Origin: Oligoflexales bacterium
Lineage (GTDB): Bacteria > Bdellovibrionota > Oligoflexia > Oligoflexales > Oligoflexaceae
Assembly: GCA_015232735.1 (NCBI GenBank)
Contig: JADFZC010000004.1
Span: 1 to 21,312, forward strand
Length of the DNA stretch: 21,312 nt
Direction of reading: 5' to 3'
Within the stretch, counting starts at the first letter, position 1. The number at the start of each line of letters is the position of its first letter. Below, piece after piece: positions 14,288 through 21,312 of the stretch. Made by a program: the position numbers and the translations under genes. The notes under the pieces are model-generated. The model was not told the origin of the DNA, did not search any database, and was given only the letters and a program-made list of their open reading frames with translations.

Positions 14288-14811
14288 AGTAAACGGTAAA
14301 AATAAAAAAGCATGGAAGACACATAATTTTTTTCGGAATAAAAAAACAATAATAAAGGGGCATTTTTTTTTAAATTTGCACTATTTGCAGTAATAAGCTG
14401 ATATATTATGCCCTTATGATTTTATGTCCTTGTTTTTATATTATTTTGATTATAAATAAAATTTTTTGTGAGATTAAAAGAACATACAAAATTTTCCTCA
14501 TCATCCTTATCCCCTCACCAACAACATGGTCTTTTAACCCCGAATTATTTTTTCTGGAAAGCTAAGAAATGTTCGGTACCTCCCTTGAGGTGTCAGGATT
14601 TATTACATTAAATTCTGAGATTACGATATCACTACAGAATATGTAAACTAAACTTATTAAAAAACGTACCGACTAACAACACACGCACCTCCGATTGAGA
14701 TTGCCATCGATAAACTGAGATGACCGTATTCCGTCCTTCCTGTGTGTGTCAGGAATTTTTTGGGACTCTGAGACAACGATAATTTAAGGTAATACTAATC
14801 TCTATTGAAAG
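14288..14811. promoter_or_regulatory. Divergent intergenic region with degenerate direct repeat
   Basis: About 520 bp separate two divergent signalling genes and should carry both promoters. The part at 14310-14480 is very A/T-rich. Two related elements occur 153-156 bp apart: TGTCAGGA at 14591-14598 with CTGAGATTACGATA at 14615-14628, and TGTCAGGA at 14747-14754 with CTGAGACAACGATA at 14768-14781. The second lies 30 bp before the hybrid kinase ATG. No confident -35/-10 pair could be assigned by eye. Confidence 0.45.
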
Positions 14812-17800
14812 ATGACGACAGTGAAAGATAATGAAAGAAAGAGAGTAATATGGATTCCGTTAAGATATTTTTTTCTTGGCTTTCTTATTTTTCTATCACA
14901 ATTTGAAACAGCTTTGGCTGATTTCATAAATCCTGAGGCTACTATTCTCTCACCTGATGAGAAGAAGATCAACTTAAGTTCATTTTCATATTTTCAGACC
15001 GGCGAATACCTGACTCTTGAAAAGGTCGTCTCTTCAAAAAATGATTTCAAATGGACACATAAAAAAGGCCATATAATGAATATCGGTGCATCGTTAGGAA
15101 GCATATGGTTTCATTTCACCTTGAAAAACAAAAGCGCCCATTCCCTGGAAAGAATTTTGTATTTGAACAGCGTTTTTCTTGAAAGATTGGAGGTGGCTTT
15201 CGTAAGGGATGGCAGAATCTTTGCCCGATATAAAACCGGGACATATGAACCTAGAAGCTCCAGACAGATTGATCATAGGCATTATCTCTTTCCCGTCACC
15301 CTTCTGCCGAATGACGAAGTCGAGATATATCTTGTTGAGTCCAGTTTATTCCCCCGGTTTTTTATTCAGATATGGGACAAGATCGCCTTTCAGGAATATG
15401 ATCAGTACCACCTTCTTTTCTGGGGCTGGTTTATTGGGCTTATGACGGTTATGGCACTATACAATTTCTTTATTTTTTTGTCGCTTCGCGATAGCGCATA
15501 TTTTTTCTACGTGGGATATGTTCTGTCTTCAATGCTGCACCAGCTCTGCCTGAGCGGATTCATCTACCAGATTTTCGGCGATTTTCGTTGGTGGAAGCCG
15601 GTATTGCCGGTTGTCCAGGGATTTACAATCATTTTTGTCATGTGCTTTTTTGCGATTTTTCTGAGACTCAAGCGTACTGACAAATGGATCTTCATTCCCT
15701 ATTGGACACTTTTTGCCGTTGAAGTGACATGTGTGGTGGTATGTCTGATTAATTACAGAGTTGGTCTCACAATGCTGATTTCGACCTTCGCGATATTGAT
15801 CCCTTTTGCTTTTTTTGCATTTACTTTGAAATTGAAACAGGGGGTCAAGGAAGTCTACTATATATTCCTTGGTTGGAGCGGCATTTTGACTTTCACCATG
15901 CTTGTCATTCTCGACAGGCTTCATCTGCTGCCAATTGATTTGCCAAACCTGGAGAATATAGCGACACCTTCAAGCACAGCCTGGGAAATTGTATGCTTTT
16001 CCCTCGCACTCGCAGAGAAAATAAAGATAGAAAGGCGCCAGAAGGAGAAGGCGCAGCATCAGGCCATTGAAAACCTGAAGATTTCAGACAGGATCAAACG
16101 CCAGATCTTCGCCAACACCTCTCACGAACTGAGGACGCCGCTTAATGGTATCCTCGGATTTCTTGATCTTATAAAACGAGGGCATTACGGGCGGATAGAA
16201 AAAGGAGTCTTGGTTCAGCTTTCGAAAATCCAATCACTGGCATCTTCACTCAAAACGCAGGTCAACACAATCCTGGAGCTTGCAAAATCCGGGGAAAAGC
16301 GCCTTTCCTCAAATCCATCGAAAATCCTCTTGAATGAAATCATCGAGGAACTGAGGATTATAGCTGAGGGACTCCACTTGTCAAACACCAACAGCGAGCT
16401 GTCAATAACCAAATCATGGAGAACAGAGGAGGACCCTATCCTGATTAGTGACCGTGAGAAGATGTTTATCATCATTCGAAATCTGCTTGCAAACGCCTTT
16501 AAATTTAAGGATCCATCTCGAAAAAACAGCGTTTCTGTCAATTTCTCTTTGAATAAAGATGGTATGCTATCCATATCCATAAGCGATACCGGAATTGGTA
16601 TTCATGAAAAGGACCAGGAAAAAATATTTGAGGAATTCTTCCAGGTTGATGGTGAAGGGAGACGGCGTTATGAAGGCTCCGGTCTGGGACTGTCGATTGT
16701 CAGACGATATCTCGACCTTATCGGAGGGCAAGTCACAGTTCAATCCAGGATCGAAGTAGGCTCGGTTTTCAATTTGTGTATTCCATCCATGTCTGACATC
16801 GGGGATAATATCTCCAAGCTAGAAGAAGGCGCCAAGATGCCGGAATTGGATGCGCAACAGATTATATCGGACAAAGAAGTTGGAGAGGATGATTTTGCAC
16901 AGATTTCAGATCTTGAGGATCAGAAAAAGGCAAGAATCCTTCCAGCCGCTGCAGATGATCTCCCGATGAAAATATTGGTTGTCGATGATCATAAATACAA
17001 CTGTGAGGTTATTCGCGATATTCTCCATGCCGAAGGCTATCAGGTGGATGTCGCCATGGGAGGAAATGAGAGCATAGAAAAATTAAGGACTTTCCATCCC
17101 GATCTTGTTCTTCTTGATCTCATGATGCCCAACTGTTCCGGAGAGGATGTGATCAAATATATGAAAAGCGACAGGGAACTTGGCAACATTCCTGTTGTAT
17201 TCGTCACAGCCCGCGGCTCGGAGGAGGATATCATCGTAGGCCTCAGGATGGGTGCCGATGACTATCTTACAAAGCCAATCATATCCGAGGAACTCAAACT
17301 TCGTGTAGGCAACATTCTTTCAAGAATTATGTATACGAAAACCCAGAGTGAGAAACTTACCATCATCAAGGACATATCCGTAGCCCAGGAGGTTCATGAA
17401 TCCTACGGAAACATACTTCTCAAGATACCGCAGATCACAGTAGCCGAGCATTACTGCCCCGCAGAGACCGCCGGTGGCGACTGGAGATCGATTTTTTACG
17501 ATGAAAATATGAAAATCATGGACGTTTTCATATGTGATGTAACAGGGCATGGCATCGCATCAGCGCTTTATACTGTGGCGGCCGGCAGCGCCATCAAGAA
17601 TTCAGTCATTATTTTAAACGACAAAGGGGATGTGCGATGTCCAATCGAAAGAGTGGAGAGAATAGCAAAATATCTCAATGCCAGCATCGTTGAAACTTCA
17701 AGAAAACTCGGGAAGATGATGTCGATGGCCATCATCAGCATCGACCTTGAAAACGGCCGTGGCGCCTATCTGAATGCTGGTCACCACTTCTGTTTGATTG

Positions 17801-18195
17801 GCGGAAATAGTCCCTTCAAGCCGATCGCAGTATCAGGTGATCTAATTGGCATGGAAATAAATCCTCAATTTGAATCGACCGAATTCGAATTTGGAGAGGG
17901 AGACACTCTGTTTCTCTATACTGATGGCTTGATAGAAAACAAGCGGGGCAACGGCAAAACTTTGAGGAGTCATCATTTGCGAAAAATCCTAAACGATTGC
18001 GTCGATCCTGAAAACATCAAAAAAGGGATACTTGATGCCATTGACAAACTTTGGGGGCAGGCTCCTTGTGAGGATGATTATACCTTTCTAGCTATTCAAA
18101 AGACGGCCAGTGCCTCGAATGTCTCCTCAGAACCCCAAGGTTCGGCTGTGCAATCCTCTGGTGTTGATACCGATGGCAGGGGAACAGCGGCCTGA
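14812..18195 (+). CDS. 7TMR-DISM hybrid histidine kinase - receiver - SpoIIE/PP2C phosphatase
   Basis: An 1127-residue membrane signalling protein. Residues ~17-36 are a signal/anchor segment; ~45-190 a periplasmic 7TMR-DISM extracellular domain (IWFHFTLKN, YLFPVTLLPNDE); ~203-405 seven TM helices of the DISM type. A coiled coil leads into HisKA with His438 in FANTSHELRTPLNG. The HATPase follows with Asn561, ISDTGIGIHEKD (590-601) and EGSGLGLS. A linker (~660-715) precedes a receiver: VVDDHKYN, phospho-acceptor Asp769 in LLDLMMPN, and Lys821 in YLTKP. Residues ~850-1097 are a SpoIIE/RsbU-type PP2C phosphatase with acidic metal sites at GGDW (890), CDVTGHG (909), YTDG (1038) and EDDY (1088-1089). 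Sensing, kinase, receiver and phosphatase output are therefore on one chain. The phosphatase target, usually a STAS protein, is not in the window. It converges on the chemoreceptor gene 43 bp downstream. Confidence 0.93.
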   Translation: MTTVKDNERKRVIWIPLRYFFLGFLIFLSQFETALADFINPEATILSPDEKKINLSSFSYFQTGEYLTLEKVVSSKNDFKWTHKKGHIMNIGASLGSIWFHFTLKNKSAHSLERILYLNSVFLERLEVAFVRDGRIFARYKTGTYEPRSSRQIDHRHYLFPVTLLPNDEVEIYLVESSLFPRFFIQIWDKIAFQEYDQYHLLFWGWFIGLMTVMALYNFFIFLSLRDSAYFFYVGYVLSSMLHQLCLSGFIYQIFGDFRWWKPVLPVVQGFTIIFVMCFFAIFLRLKRTDKWIFIPYWTLFAVEVTCVVVCLINYRVGLTMLISTFAILIPFAFFAFTLKLKQGVKEVYYIFLGWSGILTFTMLVILDRLHLLPIDLPNLENIATPSSTAWEIVCFSLALAEKIKIERRQKEKAQHQAIENLKISDRIKRQIFANTSHELRTPLNGILGFLDLIKRGHYGRIEKGVLVQLSKIQSLASSLKTQVNTILELAKSGEKRLSSNPSKILLNEIIEELRIIAEGLHLSNTNSELSITKSWRTEEDPILISDREKMFIIIRNLLANAFKFKDPSRKNSVSVNFSLNKDGMLSISISDTGIGIHEKDQEKIFEEFFQVDGEGRRRYEGSGLGLSIVRRYLDLIGGQVTVQSRIEVGSVFNLCIPSMSDIGDNISKLEEGAKMPELDAQQIISDKEVGEDDFAQISDLEDQKKARILPAAADDLPMKILVVDDHKYNCEVIRDILHAEGYQVDVAMGGNESIEKLRTFHPDLVLLDLMMPNCSGEDVIKYMKSDRELGNIPVVFVTARGSEEDIIVGLRMGADDYLTKPIISEELKLRVGNILSRIMYTKTQSEKLTIIKDISVAQEVHESYGNILLKIPQITVAEHYCPAETAGGDWRSIFYDENMKIMDVFICDVTGHGIASALYTVAAGSAIKNSVIILNDKGDVRCPIERVERIAKYLNASIVETSRKLGKMMSMAIISIDLENGRGAYLNAGHHFCLIGGNSPFKPIAVSGDLIGMEINPQFESTEFEFGEGDTLFLYTDGLIENKRGNGKTLRSHHLRKILNDCVDPENIKKGILDAIDKLWGQAPCEDDYTFLAIQKTASASNVSSEPQGSAVQSSGVDTDGRGTAA

Positions 18196-18238
18196 CATTA
18201 TAATTTGTCTCCAAATATCAGCATCTCACAACCAGATC

Positions 18239-19570
18239 CTAATTTCCCGTTATGAATCCACTCACAAGCGATTCAAGATGTTTCGAAAATTTTTCCAGTT
18301 CGCTGGCCATCCGGGCGGTTGAATCGGCAGTCGAGGCATTTTGAGTGGTTATGCTGCTTACCTTCTGCAAGGCAGTGTTTATATGCACCATCCCCTCGGC
18401 CTGGTTCCGGGTGGCTTTGGTTATATCGGAAAGCAGTGACGTCATATCCTTTATGTTCGCATCGATCTCATGCAGGGTCACTTTTGTCTCGTTCGCTGTC
18501 TTGATACCTGTCTGTACCTTTTTCATGGAGTCCTCAATGAGGGCGGTTGTCTCCCCGGCAGCCTTCGCACTTCTGACCGCAAGGTTTCTGACTTCATCCG
18601 CAACCACCGCAAACCCTTTGCCCTGTGCTCCGGCCCTTGCCGCTTCGACGGCCGCATTTAACGCAAGAAGGTTGGTTTGAAATGCTATCCCGTCAATTAC
18701 CTTGATTATGGTCGAAATACTTGAGGCGGCCTTGTTGATATCCTCCATCGCTCTTGTCATCTGATTCATGGTATTATTGCCGTTTGCCGAGTTGCTGCTC
18801 GCCTTGTTGCTCAACTTCAGCGCATTTTCAGCCGCTTGAGCGTTTTCATTTGTCTTTTGGCTTATTTCATTGACTGAACATGCTATTTCATCGATGGCTG
18901 AGGACTGTCCCGCTGCACCGCCGGACAATATGCCGCTCGATTCCAATATGGATTTTGAAACAGCTTCTATCTTGCCGCTGACCCCCGCCACGTCACGGAT
19001 GGATTCAGACAGGTTGTTGTTTGCCTGATTGATATCATCCTTGAATTCCCTCAATTCTCCAAGATATTCGCCGTGCACTCTGGCGCGCAGATCCTTCTCG
19101 GCTGTTCGCTTTATTACCTTCATCGTCTCCTTGATGGGGATGACAAAGGTGTCGACCAGACTGTTGATGTTATTCATGATGGTTTCAAAATCGGTTGTCA
19201 GGGTACGTATATGGCCGCGCTTGTCCAGATTGCCGCGGCCTATCTCCTCTCTAAGGGATTTTATTGCACTGTTTATGGCAACGACAACCCTGGTTATGAG
19301 CCATAGCATTGCAGCGCCGTAAATCATAATAATAATAAAGGACCAGAAAAGAAACGTTTTGAAATCTTCCCGTGCCTCCTGAATTTTATTATTGAACTCC
19401 TTTTCGAATTGGGCAGCGGATATCTCACTCTTTCCGGAAAAGGATTTTTTCATGTGTTCTGATATGCTGTCAAACTGGGCTGTCTGATACCTGCCCATGT
19501 TTATTACAGGCAGGAAAATCGCCATTATCGCCACAAGAATCAACTGAGTGTAGCTAGGTTTCCATCCCAT
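18239..19570 (-). CDS. Methyl-accepting chemotaxis protein with minimal periplasmic region
   Basis: A 443-residue chemoreceptor. TM1 is ~8-25, TM2 ~72-93, leaving only ~46 charged periplasmic residues between them, too few for a Cache or four-helix ligand domain. A HAMP-like segment follows (~94-145), then [20 protein letters not shown] and the long signalling coiled coil. The conserved hairpin tip [21 protein letters not shown] / [13 protein letters not shown] is at ~294-331, intact for CheA/CheW interaction. The C-terminus (SGFITGN) has no CheR-tethering pentapeptide. No cheW, cheR or cheB is nearby and the neighbouring CheA-like protein lacks a CheW domain, so it probably works with a chemotaxis system elsewhere. 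AGGGGA is 12 bases upstream of the ATG, rather distant. Confidence 0.95.
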   Translation of the reverse strand: MGWKPSYTQLILVAIMAIFLPVINMGRYQTAQFDSISEHMKKSFSGKSEISAAQFEKEFNNKIQEAREDFKTFLFWSFIIIMIYGAAMLWLITRVVVAINSAIKSLREEIGRGNLDKRGHIRTLTTDFETIMNNINSLVDTFVIPIKETMKVIKRTAEKDLRARVHGEYLGELREFKDDINQANNNLSESIRDVAGVSGKIEAVSKSILESSGILSGGAAGQSSAIDEIACSVNEISQKTNENAQAAENALKLSNKASSNSANGNNTMNQMTRAMEDINKAASSISTIIKVIDGIAFQTNLLALNAAVEAARAGAQGKGFAVVADEVRNLAVRSAKAAGETTALIEDSMKKVQTGIKTANETKVTLHEIDANIKDMTSLLSDITKATRNQAEGMVHINTALQKVSSITTQNASTADSTARMASELEKFSKHLESLVSGFITGN

Positions 19571-19739
19571 ACAGTTTCACTGTCCCCTAAAATAATATTT
19601 TTAATCGAAATGGCAGGAAAAATCATTTTGCAGTTTGCCCACTACAAATTTACCGCTCTTGATCAGATTTTATCATGCACAGGGCGGCTTGATCACTTGT
19701 ATGGGGGACTTTACTGACAATCTTTTTATTGTGGAAAAT
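19571..19739. other. Upstream region of the chemoreceptor gene
   Basis: Together with the terminator region this makes ~300 bp between two minus-strand genes. It should contain the chemoreceptor promoter. A minus-strand TATTAT (19592-19597) is a possible -10 but lacks a clear -35 partner. A plus-strand 94-codon frame crossing 19635-19919 has unremarkable composition and runs into the antisense of the lipoprotein gene, so no gene is called. Confidence 0.4.
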
Positions 19740-19784
19740 GCAAAAAAGCAAAAAAAGAAAAATATATACTCGCCTATAGGCGAG
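19740..19784 (-). terminator. Rho-independent terminator of the lipoprotein gene
   Basis: The palindrome CTCGCCTATAGGCGAG (19769-19784) forms a 6-bp GC-rich stem with a TATA loop. On the minus strand it is followed by TATATA and then long T-tracts down to about 19740. It lies 86 bp past the stop of the lipoprotein gene at 19871, in the right orientation to end its transcript and insulate the chemoreceptor gene. Confidence 0.82.
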
Positions 19785-19870
19785 GATTTTAAAAGCATCA
19801 TGGCTGACCAAATGTTTCAACGGCAAGCGGCAGGCGCATTTTTCACCTGCTGCCATTTCGTTAAAAATGC

Positions 19871-20692
19871 TCAATTTGCCTTTAAAGTCGCATTCATACT
19901 GGCTTTGATCCAGTTTTGAGATGGATTTTCGGAGGCGCTGAGAACAGGCGTGCCTTCTGCTGTGTCCTTATAGTAAAATGAGGCGCTCTCGCTTTTACCC
20001 GAACTTATTGTGACCGAAGTCACGGCAGTTGTACAGGCGCTGTCGCTGTAAAATGAGCCGGTTGATGCCGTGCTGACAAGGCTGACTTTGACATCGGCCG
20101 TACCGGAAGCGGCTTTGCCATCTGAATTTTGTGTTTCCAGCTTAAGCGGACCGCAGTCCCCTTTCTTTTGCAATATCGCGGAACCGGAAAACGCCAATTT
20201 CGCCACTGATGTTACATTCAGACTTCCGCTGGCTGCAGCAAGCCCGAGGCTTGACGTGTCGGTCGCGGTTATATTTACCGTTTCCGCTTTAGTATCTTTG
20301 TAATATAACGTCGCACTGGATTTACCGGAAGAAAGTGTCAGAGAGGTGACTTTTTTTGTACAGTTGCTGTCACTGTAAAACGACAAGTCGGCAGAGGATG
20401 AAACCAGGGATGCACTCGCATCGCTTGAGACTGCAGAAGCTTCGCCTTTTGAATTCCGGGCTTCGACGTCAAGGGCCGTGCAATTGCCGGCGCCGGCGCT
20501 CAAAGTCCCTTTGAAAGCCAGGGCTTTTGCCGGCAAGACTTCCTGTGCCGCTGCAGGTGTTGCAGTTGGTGTTGCTGTCGCCGCAGGTGTCGGCTGAGCA
20601 GACTTGTTTTGATCCGATCCTTGCTCTTTTTCGTCACAGGCACTTGAAATCAGGACTGTAAGGGCAATCAGAGATGGAATAAAAAAACGCAT
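19871..20692 (-). CDS. Lipoprotein with two Cys-containing FYSDSxC/YYKDT beta repeats
   Basis: A 273-residue predicted lipoprotein. The signal peptide ends in the lipobox ISSAC (Cys19) with Asp at +2, which in enterobacteria would retain it at the inner membrane. A Pro/Thr/Ala-rich linker (~31-49) precedes two ~105-residue repeats starting LAFKG (58) and LAFSG (~168). Each contains a paired Cys pattern, FYSDSxCTxxVTS, then SSGKS and YYKDT, probably an Ig-like/invasin-like beta sandwich with a disulfide. Such repeats occur in surface proteins of delta-type bacteria; no enzymatic residues are visible. The ATG has AAGGAG five bases upstream. It is flanked by its own promoter and terminator and so is probably monocistronic. 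Function is unknown; adhesion or envelope structure is a guess. Confidence 0.85.
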   Translation of the reverse strand: MRFFIPSLIALTVLISSACDEKEQGSDQNKSAQPTPAATATPTATPAAAQEVLPAKALAFKGTLSAGAGNCTALDVEARNSKGEASAVSSDASASLVSSSADLSFYSDSNCTKKVTSLTLSSGKSSATLYYKDTKAETVNITATDTSSLGLAAASGSLNVTSVAKLAFSGSAILQKKGDCGPLKLETQNSDGKAASGTADVKVSLVSTASTGSFYSDSACTTAVTSVTISSGKSESASFYYKDTAEGTPVLSASENPSQNWIKASMNATLKAN

Positions 20693-20718
20693 TGGAACTC
20701 CTTCATTAGATTAGAACA

Positions 20719-20747
20719 ATTAAATAAAATTTTGGATCTTTCGTCAA
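20719..20747 (-). promoter_or_regulatory. Sigma-70-type promoter of the lipoprotein gene
   Basis: On the minus strand TTGACG (20742-20747) and TTTAAT (20719-20724) are separated by exactly 17 bp, each matching five of six consensus bases. Transcription would begin near 20712, giving a ~20-base leader containing the AAGGAG ribosome site and then the ATG at 20692. Confidence 0.72.
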
Positions 20748-21246
20748 AAAGCGATATTTTTTAGAAGAGCAAGTCCGATATCCGCAATTTCAAAATCCAT
20801 CGATTTAAAATAGCGCCGTCTTCACAAAGTCCAAGACACGATTCAACGAAGCAGCAAAAATAGCAGAGTCTGACCCGAGAGAATTTGCCACGCCGGCGAC
20901 ATTCTCTTTTCAAAAATTGATATCCTGTTTTTAGTACCAGTCTGACGTACTGTTTTCAATTCGTTCCACTGGTTTTGGTTCATCGCTCATCGCTTCTTTC
21001 TCCCGGGACTTTTGAAAGCAGAAGTGATGATGAGTAACCTAAAATAAATCTCCTTCCTGAGATCTCCGTGGTATATTGCCAAATAATTTTTTTGTGCTTG
21101 ATACCGGGGGTGTCGATTCCATCAATTGTAAGTTCCGGACTGTTTTTTCAAAGTAAATAATCAGAAAACCCCAATATTAGATAAAAATATAGATGACAAC
21201 ATAAATAACCAGTTTTAAAAAACCGTAACATCAAAATATGAAAAAA
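20748..21246. other. Non-coding stretch at the right end
   Basis: About 500 bp with no frame that looks coding on either strand. It is A/T-rich towards 21150-21246. A 16-base element at 20947-20962 (GTACTGTTTTCAATTC) matches 15 of 16 bases at 10985-11000. Nothing else was recognised. Confidence 0.5.
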
Positions 21247-21312
21247 TCACGCTGCTGTTGTGACAAATTCCCGCAATTTGAATTCTCCTACCTTCGTGCC
21301 GTCATTGGCTAT
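21247..21312 (-). CDS. C-terminal tail of a minus-strand gene (partial, uncertain)
   Basis: Reading in from the right edge, the minus strand gives 21 sense codons (IANDGTKVGEFKLREFVTTA, then Ala) and a TGA at 21247-21249. The composition is protein-like with mixed charged and hydrophobic residues, and the flanking downstream DNA turns abruptly A/T-rich. That suggests the end of a gene lying beyond the window. It is too short to assign a family. Confidence 0.35.
   Translation of the reverse strand: MANDGTKVGEFKLREFVTTAA

Noticed and set aside
19635..19919. A 94-codon plus-strand frame
   Set aside because: It crosses the minus-strand terminator and runs antisense into the lipoprotein gene; no ribosome site or recognisable domain.

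Overview
The window comes from a diderm (Gram-negative) bacterium. This follows from a LolA-like carrier, an RND/MMPL exporter, three predicted lipoproteins and a chemoreceptor with a periplasmic loop. The mix of an aryl-polyene-type operon, a 7TMR-DISM hybrid kinase and a lipoprotein with FYSDSxC / YYKDT repeats suggests a Bdellovibrionota/Oligoflexia or other delta-type lineage. That assignment is a low-confidence guess and no taxonomic marker is present.

Bases 1-10984 hold the downstream part of an aryl polyene (APE/flexirubin/xanthomonadin-like) biosynthetic operon. Twelve plus-strand genes are packed with overlaps or gaps of a few bases: ketosynthase (5' end outside the window), acyl carrier protein, COG4648-type membrane protein, PlsC-like acyltransferase, ApeI-like dehydratase, GT2-LpxL-like acyltransferase fusion, MIO-type aromatic ammonia-lyase, hotdog thioesterase, LolA-like carrier, MMPL exporter, DUF3261-type lipoprotein and acyl-AMP ligase. 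The inferred logic is that the lyase makes an aromatic acrylate from an amino acid, the ligase activates it, the ketosynthase/ACP/dehydratase extend it to a polyene, the acyltransferases and glycosyltransferase attach it to a lipid anchor, and LolA/MMPL/lipoprotein move it to the outer membrane. Ketoreductase, chain-length factor and methyltransferase are not in the window and may lie upstream.

Bases 10999-12273 (minus) encode a lipoprotein zinc peptidase resembling the lethal-factor/PPEP group. It ends in four nearly identical short Cys/GYGWENN modules that form a DNA-level tandem repeat. A gene-poor 560-bp stretch follows.

Bases 12837-19570 form a signalling island. It contains a CheA-like kinase lacking P2 and CheW domains (minus), a divergent 1127-residue 7TMR-DISM / histidine kinase / receiver / SpoIIE-type phosphatase fusion (plus), and a chemoreceptor with almost no periplasmic domain (minus). 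A small unlisted frame overlaps the CheA-like start by GTGA, and the divergent intergenic region carries a degenerate direct repeat.

Bases 19740-20747 (minus) are a self-contained transcription unit with a good sigma-70-type promoter, a lipoprotein gene with two Cys-containing beta-type repeats, and a palindromic terminator. The last ~500 bp are non-coding except for a probable 21-codon gene tail running off the right edge.

The best candidates for something undescribed are the lyase-equipped APE operon with unusual active-site residues, the multi-module zinc peptidase lipoprotein, and the CheA-without-CheW / kinase-phosphatase pair.
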